The notes under the pieces are model-generated. The model did no database searches, was not told the DNA's origin, and was given only the letters and a program-made list of their open reading frames with translations. A stretch of 64,000 nt of DNA from Ligula intestinalis. Lineage: Eukaryota > Platyhelminthes > Cestoda > Diphyllobothriidea > Diphyllobothriidae. Position 1 is the stretch's first letter. Every line of letters starts with the position of its first letter. The stretch is from the NCBI GenBank assembly GCA_036362985.1, contig JAYGXS010000007.1:10293466-10357465 (forward strand). Direction: 5' to 3'. Position numbers and translations under genes: made by a program. Below, piece by piece: positions 11,223-22,807 of the stretch.

Positions 11223-11964
11223 GGTCTGATCCCACTCCCATCTCCGGTCTACTTGAATTTGTCTTGAAACTGGGTCCGTGTGGGTTGCGTGGAGCAGAAA
11301 GTGAGGTACATGCAGTGCAAGTCTACTCTCAGTGTAATCCAGCACCAGTCACCGTCCTGTGCTGTAGCCAACAGTGGACCAGCCAGAGGATGCTAGGTCG
11401 ATCTATATTCAATGAAGGATAGTTCCTTTTCATCGTTGTCTGTTTTATTGAAAATTATACCTGAACCACCTATGTCGGCAGGAAGAATGATAATGTTTTT
11501 GTCAGATTTTAGGGTCTTCAATGTCTGTACTTATATTTTTGATAGCAGTGAAACATGATATTGTTCCTTTAAACCTTGTAAATGGATATTTCGGTTGATG
11601 TCGGCTGATGTCTATCGGTTGATATCCGAAAAATACATCACTTTGCTTTCATCATCCCCTGAACGGGAAGAAGAAGGGGCAATTCCTGAGACCAAGTTTT
11701 ATTTAAGCTGATGTTACGAATGCATTCTCATTTTCATCGTCAGAGCCTATTGTCTATTCTCCTGCTGGTATCGAGTGAGTGTGTCTGACCGCTAGCCGCG
11801 TGTTATAACTGTGCCGGATGCTCGCACATCGATCGATTGTATCAGTAGTTTGCTGGTGCCTGTTTGAATTGTTCTCGCCCTCGCAGGCGCCTCCATAAAA
11901 TGTGTCACGTCGTTCGTGTGGCTTCTTAGAGGTTCCACCTGTAGGAATCTGTCGCCCAGAACAA

Positions 11965-12265
11965 CTGCGCTGACTCATGCTGCACTGAGCTTCGCTTGCT
12001 GCGCATTATTGCCCTTTTGCACGCTTGATGTTAACGCACCGCGTTTACACTTGTAGCTAATCGATAATCCTACCTCATTTGATTAGCTCCAGCCGATTGA
12101 TTGTTCATTGTACAGCCTAAACTTGTCACATCGAAACTTTTGCATCTGCACGGCTGGCTATCGCAAGCGGCGTCACCGTACAGCTTTTTCAGTGGTACAG
12201 TCGTTTGAGTTCAATCAGTCTTCCTAGACTTGTTATTTTGGATTCTTCTGGTGTTGAGACAGTAA
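11965..12265 (+). repeat. LTR-like family H, copy 1
   Basis: Matches the inverse of 29405-29715 through its length, for example CTGACTCATGCT, CTTTTGC.CGCTTGATGT, ACCGCGTTTAC and CTTCTGGTGTT. Further relatives are at 42455-42745 and 55085-55510. No coding region is attached. Confidence 0.6.
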
Positions 12266-12424
12266 TTTGCTCTCAATACACCTTCTTCACTCGCGGCTGT
12301 CCGCCCTGCGTATCTTTAGTCACCCGACCTGTTGCTCCGTTCTGAGCAGATTTAAGCCTTGTGCGGAGCGCTTGGTAGGCGGGATGAAGGTCTGTCAAAG
12401 AATTCAGTTCAGATCAGTATACCG

Positions 12425-13275
12425 GTTGCAAAAAGGGGCGGAATGGGGCCAAATCCAAAGTTTGTTGAGATCAAAGGCATTTCCTACGTTATTAAACGCT
12501 GCGGAAAGAAATTTCTCGTTTGTGCGTTTTTTTCTATAAAAATATTCATAAAAAGCAGAAACTTTTTAGTTATATATGTTCAGAGAAAAGACAATTTTGT
12601 TTCGCGTTAATGAAATTTAAGTAAGTAAAGTTATAAGCTAACGCATTATTTTGGGAAAAGAAGAGCTAAATAATTTTGACGAGTTCTATTTTGCAAATCT
12701 GCAAAGTTTTAGGACATAAAATAAAGTATTAAACTTATAAGGCTGTTATTTACTTTACCCGACCAAAAATAATTACCGTTAACAAGCATATACAGTAAAT
12801 TACATATCTGATGAAATGTTGGGGATTGGAGGATTTAACGCACACTTGAGGCTGTTTATTTAGTTAATTGGGTTGAATTGAGGCGCAAAATGTTGTTTAC
12901 TAGAATTGACTTCCATTCAGCTCAGAATATTGGGAGAAAATAGAGGCAGAATGGGCGAAATCCAACGTTTGTTGATTTCCGAGGAATTTCTTACGCTATT
13001 AAACGCTGCGGAAAAGAACGTCTTGCGTGTGCATGTTGCACTATAAATGAACATTCATGAAGAGCAGAAACTTTTTAATTATATCTGTTCACAAAACGGA
13101 AAATTTTGTTTTGCGTCCATGAAATCGAGGTTAGTGTAATTAGGAGATAGTGCATTAATTTTGGGAAAGGAAGAGCGAAATAAGTTTAAAACATTATATT
13201 TTGCAAATCTGCCAAGTTTTGTGCTATGAAAATGAGTAATAAACTTTTAAGATTATTCTTTGCTGTACTCCATAT
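12425..13275 (+). repeat. Direct duplication of a roughly 345-bp A+T-rich unit
   Basis: 12425-12770 and 12935-13275 align throughout. Shared words include TTAAACGCTGCGGAAA, GCAGAAACTTTTTA, TTTTGCAAATCTGC and TTTTGGGAAA. The offset is about 505 bp. Frames across it are not conserved between copies, so it is not coding. Confidence 0.7.
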
Positions 13276-13934
13276 TAAATTTATATTTTATATTTGATGG
13301 GCTACAGGCAAGGAATGCGTTTGAGATTTTTGTTAGTATATGGCAACCAAATTAATTTTACAATCCATATGAAGCTGGAGACAGCGAACATGACAAACAT
13401 TTGACAGAGTTGTCACGGGACATTGCGAGACAGTTTTATCGAAAATCGCCGTTGATATTATTGCCACTCTGCTTTGCATTTTTTATTGTAGAACTGAGTC
13501 TAGAAGTAAACAAGTATGCTGAAAACTGTTCCGTTTTAGATAAAACATTGAGCTCTTCCATTTATAACCGAAGATATATTCCTAGTTGTTATTTAAATCA
13601 ATCCACTGGCCGAAATTTCCCATTCTGATCTTCACTTAATCATCAAAAATATAAAGTACGTAGACATCAGACACCAAAATATATAAGTAAAGCTTTTTTT
13701 CAAGAGTAAACTTTTTGTAGAATTTTACTGAATCAATCGTAAGCATATTCATTCGCGACTTTTGTATTGGACGTTAATTTTTCTCGGAAATGAGTTCAAA
13801 TTATTGGGTGGTTCTGAAACTACGACACACAAAGACAGCTGCATATGAAAAAGTGTTTAAAAGCTGGTTATTTTCGTAAAAGCTTTTAAGATTTATCTTA
13901 TTTTGAGGATTTTGGTAAGCACATAGAATATTAG

Positions 13935-14414
13935 TGTAGCGGCTTGTGCCTGGCTGACTAGCTCGCATCGAAGTGCACTTTCCCAATGGCTCGCCGACGC
14001 AGTTTTTGACGTCTCGATCAGCCAATCACGGTCCCCGCATCTGCGCTCAAAAACCAGGCGAAGAATGGGGAGCTTGCACGCGTGCTCGACGCAAGCTGCC
14101 TCTCTGCCCAAAATCTCCAGGCCGACCTAGCCAATGAAAGCTATCTCTCTCTCTGTCTTTTGGCCCGACTACTCAAATACCTCACCTGGAAATCGGCTCT
14201 GAGCGAGACGGGTTGGAGGCCGCGCGCTCATGCGCCCTCCGGCCGTACAGCCATGACGGATGGACTGGCAACTTTACCATAACGTTTTCTGTAAACAATA
14301 CACTGTTCCATCTACTCTCGCCTTTCCAACGTCTTCTCTCCAATCTCCTAAGGAACCAGGGTCTGGAATATTGTAGGTGTTAAGGCCATAACCAACGCAG
14401 CCTTAGCTCCTATA
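13935..14414 (+). repeat. LTR-like family A copy inserted in the duplication
   Basis: It begins TGTAGCGG and ends CTCCTATA, flanked by TTAG (13931-13934) and TAAG (14415-14418), which match at 3 of 4 bases. The paralogue near 16410 lacks it. Inside are AATACACTGTTCC and CTAAGGAACCAGGGTCTGGA. Confidence 0.65.
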
Positions 14415-14652
14415 TAAGCATTATTCATGGTCAACCGACTGAAGCCAGTGTAAATTGTAAAATCATAAGTAGAATTTAAGGAAGATCTGAACCTCTTCGT
14501 AATCAAAATCCCAAAATAATTACATAAATATTTGACGGTGGGCAATTACCCTTAGTGTACAAAAAATGGTACGTTTATAATCGCAGATGACAATTTAATT
14601 TAAATTTATTATTCACTGACCGGCATGTCCGCACGTGAGCTTACGAAATATC

Positions 14653-15287
14653 GGTAGAATTGTGTCGTGGGTTCGTCTGGGGATAAAGTGAAGCGCGCCC
14701 CACAGGCATACGAACGAGTGATTTTAAGGGAGAGGAAGGGTGGGGCATGTCAGGGAAGAAATAAGAGCCCCATTTGAATGCCCAATGAACAAGTTACGAG
14801 GGCAAGTTGGGTTACGTACTCAAACCTTGGGAGAAGATACTGAAGGTAGCTTTAATATCAACGCTAACCCCCCGCCCGACCAACGGCGAACGCGTGCATG
14901 TAGGGGGGGGGGTTGCCCAAACCTCGGGCGAGGTCACTGAGAGGCATTTTCCAGTGCTATTACCAAAACCAACTAGAAAAAAGCTTAATAAAGTACAAAA
15001 GGCAGGGAGATTCGGCAAATCACCCTACTTAAAATTAGTAAGTAAGCGGTAGATCCCGTGGTTAGTTCAAAAGGCCAATTTTGCTTAGTTGGCCGATTTT
15101 AGCAGTTAGGGAATGTGTTTGCCTTCGGAGAGCCATTCTGCATTCCAATTCTATTAGAAAATCCCTGCTAGATTGATGGACGGCGCGTAGAAAACCAGCA
15201 GTGTACAGGTAATTCAAACTACTTAGTATTTAAGTAGGTAGCTATAACACATAAGGACCCAAAAAGACCGCTAGAGACAACCTCACC
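14653..15287. mobile_element. Unknown non-autonomous insertion with 8-bp flanking repeat
   Basis: It is absent from the paralogous copy, where GTGAGCTTAAGAAATATA runs straight into CTCCTGTGAT. It is flanked by GAAATATC (14645-14652) and GGAATATC (15288-15295), which match at 7 of 8 bases. Its ends (GGTAGAATTGTGTC and the inverse of GAGACAACCTCACC) form an imperfect inverted repeat. Eight-base duplications are usual for hAT and P elements. No transposase is present, and the chance frames at 14740-15052 are not one. Confidence 0.5.
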
Positions 15288-15894
15288 GGAATATCTTACC
15301 CCTGTGATCTCCCAATGAGCCAAGTCAAGCGTAATTGTGTTCGATTTAGTCCAACGCGACTCAGGCACTGCGTAATCTAAAGAAAAATTAGAGATTCTCG
15401 TGAAAGCGTATTGGGATATGTATTCGAAATTTGGGCTGGTCGGCAACATCCATAGATTACATTCCACGTAATATGGAAGCACATGCATATGAAAACTTTA
15501 CAAAATTATTATTTTCCAACGTAATTTTACTTTTCCTGCTATATTAACTTGGTGGTTTTGTATAAACAGGCATCGTCTACACGTAGAACTTAAGTTAAGC
15601 TAGAACGCCCAATTTCCACTTTTTCGGAATTTTCCACTTTGCTAAAAATGCTTGGATTTCTATTAAAGGTTATATGCCTTCATAAATTACAACATTTCCT
15701 TTTATGAAGAAGAACCATTAGTCTATTGTTGTAAGACTCTTGGGGCCGCAACTTCGGCTACGTTTGAGTAACAGGGAGTTACTTGTAAAAATCCTTGGAG
15801 TTCATGAGTTAGTGAACCTACTGTATACGAACATACAAGACGTGCCGTCAATTTTGCCTGTCAAGCCGTGTGCAAAAGATGTCCAGGAATCTTC

Positions 15895-16870
15895 TAGCTA
15901 CAGAGCAGACTCAATTGAAACGGAACGGGCAGAAGATTATTAGTTTTCTCAAAATCTTCGTTTATATCCTACTACTCTGCTCTGACTTTGTTATCTTACA
16001 ATTGAGCCTAGAAGTTAATAAATAAACTGAAAACTCCAATGGTACATATAGAAAATACAGTTCCTTCATTTTCAGCAGAAGTCAGGAAGCTGGCCGCAAT
16101 TTTCCATCCTGTTCTTGACTTAATCTTAAAAAAAAATAAAGATGCAAACATTCGACGTCGAAAAATATAAAAAAAGCACTTTTTCAAGAGCTACATTGTT
16201 AAAGACATCTTTTAAATCAATGTTGGGCATATTCATTCGAGAATTTTGTTGTGGACGTTCATTTCTCGCGGAAATGATCTGATATGTTTGGGTGATTCTG
16301 CACCCATAACCCAAACAGAGATTTGCATACGAAAGAATGTTTAAAAGCTCATTATTTAGGTTGATCCTTCATGAAATATCTTATTTTGAATGTTTGGTTA
16401 AGCAGTTAGAATATAATGATTACTTATGGTCAATCGACAGAAGCCAGTGAAAATAATAAAGTGGCAATTTTTTATTTCAGGGAAGATCCGAACCTCTTCG
16501 TAATCGAAATCCCAAAATAATTACACAGAACTGTGGCGGAAGGTAATTTCTCTTACTGTACAGAAAACAGTATGTTTAAAATTGCACCCGAAAATTCCAT
16601 TTAAATGTATTAGTCACAGACCGGGATTTCGGCACGTGAGCTTAAGAAATATATTACTCCTGTGATGTCCCAATGGGTCAAATCAAGCGAAAATGTGATT
16701 GCTTTGGTCCAGTGTAACTCAAGCAATGTCCAAACGAAAGAGAAAACCAGCAATTCTCGTGAAAACGTGTTGGAATACATACTCAAAATTGAGGCTGTTC
16801 GGTAACAGCCATGCATTACATTGCACGTAATATGGAAGCATATGTATCGAAAATTTGAAAAATGGAATAA
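15895..16870 (+). repeat. Ancient direct duplication, second (uninterrupted) copy
   Basis: Counterpart of 13400-15500. It serves as the empty site that dates both insertions in the first copy as later than the duplication. No coding potential seen. Confidence 0.7.
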
Positions 16871-17784
16871 TTTGAACGTAATTCCACTTGTTTTGCTTTC
16901 TTCGCCTAATGTTTTCGCATGACGAGGCCTTCTTTATATTTAAAACTTAAATTTTAGGCCTAAGAGTGTCCGAATATACAGAGAGATTTTGCGGTAACTG
17001 CTAATCTTCTGTCTGCTTCGCTGTTAAATTTCGTAACAGCGGAAAAAAGGTTGTACAAAAAGCCTCTTGCCAAAAAGTTCAAATTTTACAACATTGTTTT
17101 CAATGTCCACGTACAAGATAGATGTTGTGGCTTTATTGATATTGTTTTTTGTCTTCATGTTTGCAATAAAATATTAGCATTTTTGTTTATGGTCCCAAAT
17201 CTTGGATGTAGTCACTTTATTCTTTACTGCATATTGTACCAAAAATTCCAGGAACTGGCAAAAGATTATTTTAAAAACCGAAACTGTCACTTGTTTCTGA
17301 AAAACCATGTCATTCCTCAGAATTGCTTCCACCTAATTTTCATAAACTGTGGATTTGATTTCCCGGTCCTTGAAGGGCTGTACTTTAAAAGTTGAGTTTT
17401 CTTATCTTAATTAACGTAGGAAATTCCTTAGGTATAAGGCAACCTCCGATTTTGCCAAAATGCTGTCTGAATTAACCATGCCGTTTTTCTCACTTTCTGA
17501 GAATCATATTTCAAGCGAAAAAATACACTGAATTCAACATTTGATCCTTTTACACGTGTTTGGTCACCTTCTGTATATTTACATTTTCACATCCGGCCTG
17601 TGACTGAGGTACAAACTGAATTCCAATGCTTTGCTGCTGATTCATACCAAGTATTGCTGTCAGGACCACGTAACAGTGTTTTTTGTGCCACTAATTAGTA
17701 ATGTTTGCAGTCTTGTAGCCTAAGTGTGCATCGGTGAACATAAATCCCCTAGGGTCAATAGCGCTCGGTCTAGACCGGTAAGAC
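16871..17784. other. A+T-rich DNA with one unsupported frame
   Basis: The 114-codon plus-strand frame at 17051-17395 is rich in Phe, Ile, Asn and Lys, as A+T-rich DNA would give, with no motif or splice pattern. I see nothing else. Confidence 0.35.
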
Positions 17785-18110
17785 AACGAGCTCGTAGCCC
17801 AGTAGTTAAATTGTTTGAATTCTGATCGAAAGGTCGCACGTTCGAGCCTCGGTTGCGGGGGGGTGGGCACCATTTGGGGCTTGGTATGACTGGCTGACAT
17901 CGACTAATAAGCCAGAAATGGCCATTCCAGTTTCCCTTGTCATTGCCAGCAATGCTATCTGCTTAGACTTCTAGCCACTGCGTGGTTGTTTCCATAAGCC
18001 AAGAAATGAGTTCCAAACCAGGGCGGGACGAGTGAGTTCCACTAGCGATCGGTGAACGTTGATCAACGAGTGTAAATAAGTATCATTCGCGGAGCTAGGC
18101 GGTCGGCAAG
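17785..18110 (+). repeat. tRNA-derived SINE (family D), near full length
   Basis: The head is GAGCTCGTAGCCCAGTAGTT (A box) with the B box ACGTTCGAGCCTC, then a G run, then the body GTATGACTGGCTGACATCGA, AATAAGCCAGAAATGGCCAT, TCCAGT. The family tail (GAGTGAGTTCCACTAGCGAT and CGGTGAACG) reaches about 18110. The ribozyme arms pair but the core reads CTGACAT. It lies about 420 bp downstream of the secreted-protein gene. Confidence 0.75.
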
Positions 18111-18526
18111 AAGAAAAGGAAACGGAATACCAACGTGGTCGCTGCTTTACTTGGTGACATGGCAAGTTTGTACAAAAACGTACAGTAGTAGACTTCGTCT
18201 GTACACACAGTCCTCCATGGCAACATCACGAGAAAACAGGGGCGGGGGTCTCCAGGTTCAAGGAGGGCTATGGACAAATGCACAGGTGTGCTGGGTGGGG
18301 AGGGGGGGGGGAATTCGCGCTCTTGAGTGGTAGTGATGTATATATATATACATGGACAACTGAGATGTGGGTGTAGTTCCCGTTGCTGCTGCTGCAGGAA
18401 TGCTCGGAACTACAAACGGGGCTGTAGCTACTGTTGCCTGCTACACAGTACTGGGAATGGGATTATATGTATATACATATATATATACGCATAATGTATT
18501 TATGTGTGGAGTCCGCGTTTCAGGCT
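18111..18526. other. 3' flank of the secreted-protein gene, TA microsatellites
   Basis: Holds TA runs at 18337-18352 and 18463-18488 and a G run at 18301-18309. The candidate poly(A) signal of the gene lies here. Confidence 0.45.
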
Positions 18527-20631
18527 TCATGCAAAATGGTCCCTAGGCGAGGGTGCCGGTGGGAGCGATGACGGTGGCTGGTCCTGCAACCCTCCGTAGG
18601 ACTCATCCGTGGAAGCCGCCGCCGTCGCTGCCGCCGCCTCAAGGGCCATCCTCCGCGCCATTATTTCCAGGGAGGTGAGGAAGAGGCAGTTGGCGCCCAC
18701 GCTGAGGTCTTTCAGGTCCGACTTGAGGATAAAGTAGGCGTCACCGCTCTCCGTTTTCTGCCACTTCCAGGGTTTGTCCTTGCCCGAGCCGCTTCCCGTC
18801 AGGTAGTCCTTGGAGAGCTCCTGTTTGCATAGCTCTACCGCCTCGTCCACGACCACAGTGTCAAAGAGGTGCTCCGGTTTCCGTCGAATGTAGTATCTGT
18901 CGGTCTGTGGAAGCGAAGAAGAGGTGGAGTCAGGAGACGATTACTCAACAGTATGTTGTGGGTTACGATAACTCAAAGACATCCGATTCAAAAATGTACA
19001 TCTTAGAGTATTCACCCTCAGGTCCATACGGTACGGTAGCTGGGCTGTAGCATGAAATCCCAACCGGAATTCTGCAATGTGTTTTCCACTCAAACAAAGT
19101 ACGGTAACAGTTTAGTTGGTCATGCACCTTAGATACCCCTAGCTGCTAGGCATGTGGTTGCTTTATTTGGTTAGTTTGGTTAGTTTAATTTTAGGTTAGG
19201 TCAGGTTACTTTTAGCAAGATACCGTCAAAGTTAGATAAATATACATAATTAAGTACTAAATACTAAAGTAAACTAACTAAACCTAAAATTAAACTAATA
19301 AACTAAATTAAAACCACCGGCCCCGTAAGGCGAAATGCTGGGTCTGGGATTATCTAACGTGGGTGGCCAACTTTACTTTTATACAAATTACGTAAGTAGG
19401 GCTGTATACCCGAGTAGTAGGATGCCGAATTTTCAATAAGCTCCTTTTGCGACGCCTGTCAAGTCCACACTCTGTAAAAAATAACCACTTAACTAGAATG
19501 GGCTTTACCCATTGATCTTCCGAGCCTCCATAAATTTGAATATGCGTTAGTAAAACCATACCTAAAATTATTCTTTCTTGCATACGTTTGGTAGCAGGCT
19601 TTCAAGGTTTCTAAACTACAGGCCGTAAACAGTCTGTCTAAGAAAACATCATAAATTTATCTACGCTCATATAATTGTGCAGCAGGTTTGGATCCTTTTG
19701 TATACTTTATAGGCAAGATTTACAACCTAATGGATATCATGCTCAATGAATGAATATTTCGCGGGCCTAGGAAATTTTCTCCAAAGTAGAAAGTATTTCA
19801 AACAAAAAGACAAGATTTCTTGGATCATACTGACTGAAGGTAGAATATGCTACTAAACGGGTACAAAAAGAATATGCTTCAGCAGGTTTTCCATAAAATA
19901 TACTTGAACTTCTAGTCATAAAAAACCAATTCGAAACTTTCATACTAATTAATTAGTGGTTTTTTTTCTTATTACAAACACTCAGACAGAAGCTCGCCCT
20001 GAAGTCGTCATCCTGCCATGACTGCGCTTTCTTGCGATTAAACTGTACCATAACCAATATTCTATTTAATCCTGTTTTCATCGCAACTATATGTCAGAAT
20101 TTGGTTAATATAGCGTGTGATATACTCATTTCACTGTTGCTTGTTGAATTAGTAACTGCCCAAGGCAAGGCAGAACGAAAAGAGTGAACTCAGTTTGCGA
20201 TCATCAGCGAACGTCTGCATAGTCCTGTATCTCCATAAAAAATACTGCTGCAAGGATCAAATGCTACACGGCGAGGGAAGATTTACATAAGGCAAGGACC
20301 GTCAGACAAACGTCAGTGAAAATACCACGGCTTCAAACTTCTGTCCGGAAACTGTCTTTTCACACGGCATGCGATCCACTAGATTCTTCGCATAAAACGC
20401 TTCCTCCTCCTAGCAGGAGGTAATGTTCGGAAAAAACGACCTTGAAATGCCAATTTTAAATATGTGCGCATGTATGCGTAAGTCAAGCAGGAAAGAAGGA
20501 AGGAAATAACTTGGTTCAAGAGATAAACATCAAAAAATACAACGACTTACGGCGGACATAGGGAGACCCACGGTGCATGTAGACACGGCCAGGAGACTTG
20601 CAAGGATAGCGTAGTGACAAAAGCGGCTCAT
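18527..20631 (-). CDS. Two-exon gene for a small secreted protein of unknown function
   Basis: Exon 1 codes from 20631 to 20551 (27 residues) and exon 2 from 18904 to the TGA at 18529-18527 (125 residues), giving about 152 residues. Seen directly: exon 1 begins MSRFCHYAILASLLAVSTCT, a typical signal peptide with a hydrophobic core, and ends at the donor GCC|GTAAGT. Exon 2 follows the pyrimidine-rich acceptor TTCTTCGCTTCCACAG|ACC. Both junctions are phase 0, so the frame runs through. The mature part opens TDRYYIRRKPEHLF, has a charged central region with Trp-Lys-Trp, only two cysteines, an alanine-rich stretch and a proline-rich tail. Two dibasic sites (RRK early, RR in the MARRM stretch) could be prohormone cleavage points, but that is inference. 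I recognise no family. I chose the internal ATG at 20631 over the in-frame one at 20757 because it gives the signal peptide directly. More 5' non-coding exons are possible. It is the only gene here with both splice sites and a coherent product. Confidence 0.72.
18905..20550 (-). other. Intron of the secreted-protein gene
   Basis: This 1646-bp phase-0 intron starts GTAAGT and ends CCACAG on the minus strand. It is A+T-rich and holds a palindromic stretch at about 19161-19312. I see no transposon open frame inside it, in contrast to the rest of the window. Confidence 0.65.
19161..19312. repeat. Intronic palindrome with 30-40-bp arms
   Basis: TTTGGTTAGTTTAATTTTAG on the left faces CTAAAATTAAACTAATAAAC on the right, with about 70 bp between. 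The arms are low-complexity, so slippage could have made them. Confidence 0.5.
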
Positions 20632-20784
20632 TTTGTTACTTTTTCTCTTCACGCGACAAAAAAAGAGAGAGAGAGTTCTGGTGGTGTTGATTGCTAGACG
20701 CAGACGACTGTTAGACGACGGGCGCACACGGTGTAGCAGAAAACCCCGTGTCACCAATATGCATTAAGAGCCCAAGCGGTGCGA

Positions 20785-20792
20785 TTTTTATG
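20785..20792 (-). promoter_or_regulatory. TATA-like box of the secreted-protein gene
   Basis: On the minus strand this reads CATAAAAA, about 155 bases upstream of the chosen start codon. If used, transcription would begin near 20760, with a 5' leader of roughly 130 bases containing a CT-rich stretch just before the start. A variant poly(A) signal, CATAAA, lies downstream of the stop at 18498-18503. Both are motif matches only. Confidence 0.35.
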
Positions 20793-20799
20793 CTAAATG

Positions 20800-21890
20800 C
20801 ATTCTCCGTAAGCGCGCAGACGATTGGCCCCGGCTTGACCAATCAGCTGGACGGCTAGAGTTTGGGGTCAGTTGCGAGCACACGCATGCGACAGCAGGTC
20901 CTGACTGGACAACGCTGTCAGTAACGTGTCAGTAACCTGATGACACACACACATACGCAGATGTCACCGAACGCGCGCTGATTCATCGATGGCTGTCTGA
21001 GCTAGACCAGCGGCCAGAACGCTTGCCCATGGTTTCCATGATTTAAGGCCATTTCTTTGAAAGTGAAGCAAACACAATTGCCTCGCTGATGTCTAATAAG
21101 ATTAAAAACAAGCATTAACTCGCTTTGAAGAACTTATAGTGGCGCTAAAACGGAAATGCGCTTCCGGGTAGGGTTGGCCAATTATGGGGTATTTTAGGCA
21201 AGTCTTTGGAAGCCTCTGCAGGGATAACATGATATCATTTCTAATTGTATTGAGGGATTTCCGAAACGGGCTCGTGTAGACTATTTTTGTAGCTTTATAG
21301 TAACGTCGCTCAATGTGGCTCGTTGAAGTACTAGCTCAGTAATTATTCTGGAGTTATCAAGTTGTTAGATATTGGTTTATATTCTGACCTATAAAGATAT
21401 CCAGAAAACGTACTGGGCAGAATGAAAAAACCTTTATACACCTCCTCCTCCTCCTCCTCTTATACGTTCTCCTCTTAGTCCTTTTACTTCAGCTTTTCTT
21501 TAGTTTTTTTCATTTCCTTTCTCATTCTTCATCATATTCACCAGTTCTCTAATATGTCCCCTACGCTTGGGTTCTTTCATTTTTAATTTTCTCCCAGCTT
21601 TTTTTCACACTATAATTCGCTTTCATCTGCTCCCCTCTCTTCAGGAATCCCTTTCTTCTACCTCGAAATATTTTACGCTGTTTACTTGCGATGACTTCAC
21701 AAAAATTGCTCAAGACGCAACTATTTAACGTACCCTTCCTGTAACCCTTCCCTTTACAATCCGCCTCTATTCCAAACTCACCTTTGGTTCTTTGCAACTT
21801 GTGACACTACTTATCTCAGAACCAGAGTTCGCACTAAGTTGTCACTTCTCTTTCTGTTCTAAACCTAATCCACCTGCTGATGTGGGTTCT
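20800..21890. other. Upstream flank, no recognised gene
   Basis: Contains a CTC microsatellite at about 21442-21460 and a T-rich stretch. The 78-residue minus-strand frame at 21561-21797 is Lys-rich because of that T-rich strand. Confidence 0.35.
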
Positions 21891-22760
21891 GTGGTTGGAC
21901 GAAACACTTTAGCAGTCAGTGAGAATGCACCATTCTGGAAACACGCGGGTAAACAGCACCCTGGGGGATAACCCACCAACTCATTTTGGTCCAATTGCTG
22001 CTAAGTTTTTTTCACTGAATGCGCCAAGGCTTCCGACATATCTCCTGCCTCCTACGATGAGCTCTTCTAGACTGCACTGCCTCCAGTCAGCACAGAACGC
22101 TGCCCTCCGCACGATCACGGGTTGCTATCAAATGTCGCCTATAGATCATCATCATGCACAGGCCTCTGTCCTTCCGGTCCCAAGCCAGCAGTTCTGTCAG
22201 ATTTGTTCGCAACCCGGCCATCCCAATCATCACCGTTGCAACGCTCCTGAGCGCAGCCGCAACGTCCGGCCATCTATTCGAGCTCTCCACAAGGAAGCTG
22301 CTGCCTCGGCCCTCTTGGATCTACCCGTTGATAGCTCTGCCACCAAGACAGGCTTCCAGCGTCTCCACCAGAGAGCCGTTGTCGAGCAGAAACGAGGTTA
22401 CCCTCCCCCGTTCCTTTTGGGTGGCTATCCGCCTCCGATTGCGGCCTCGGAACGACATCTACCGAGGGTCGCTCGCTGTACCTTGGCACAGCTACGCAGT
22501 GGTTACTGCATGCTCCTTCGCCAGTACCAACAACGGCTAGACCCGTCCAAACCCGACTGCTGTCCTTACTGCGGCGTCTCGCCGCATGACTGCCGTCCTC
22601 TCTTCGCCTGCAGTTCCCGGCCGGGCACCCACCTCACTCCCGCTGACCTTTGGCTCAAGCTGGTCGAGGTCTCGGCTTTTCTCCGTCTCCCAACTACTCC
22701 CAGTTTGGATTCCAGCGGGGATTCTTGATCCAACAGTGGGCTACGACACACACACATATC
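21840..22760 (+). pseudogene. LINE (jockey/I-type) C-terminal region, 5'-truncated
   Basis: The plus-strand frame 21919-22728 holds LHCLQSAQNAALRTITGC and MSPIDHHHAQASVLPV, a Cys-His cluster (CCPYCGVSPHDCRPLFAC) and LTPADLWLKLVEVSAFL. This order is the usual C-terminus of jockey/I-group reverse transcriptase ORF2 proteins. The first 40 codons do not match, and a frameshift follows MSPIDHHHAQASVLPV-QQF. The reverse transcriptase palm is absent. The frame ends near the family's usual end and is followed by a CA-rich tail. Confidence 0.75.
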
Positions 22761-22807
22761 TCCTGCCGTGCAGTATACGTAAGACCTATCTCATGAGACT
22801 GTGGTAG

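Larger units (their letters stand above)
13400..15500 (+). repeat. Ancient direct duplication, first copy with two insertions
   Basis: 13400-13934, 14415-14652 and 15288-15500 align in order to the uninterrupted 15895-16870. Examples are GTTTAAAAGCT, GAACCTCTTCGTAAT, CCCAAAATAATTACA and ACGTAATATGGAAGCA. The two breaks mark later insertions: an LTR-like A copy (13935-14414) and an unknown element (14653-15287). Confidence 0.7.

Noticed and set aside
17051..17395. 114-codon frame read as a possible gene
   Set aside because: A+T-rich composition explains its residues; no motif, signal, splice or repeat support.
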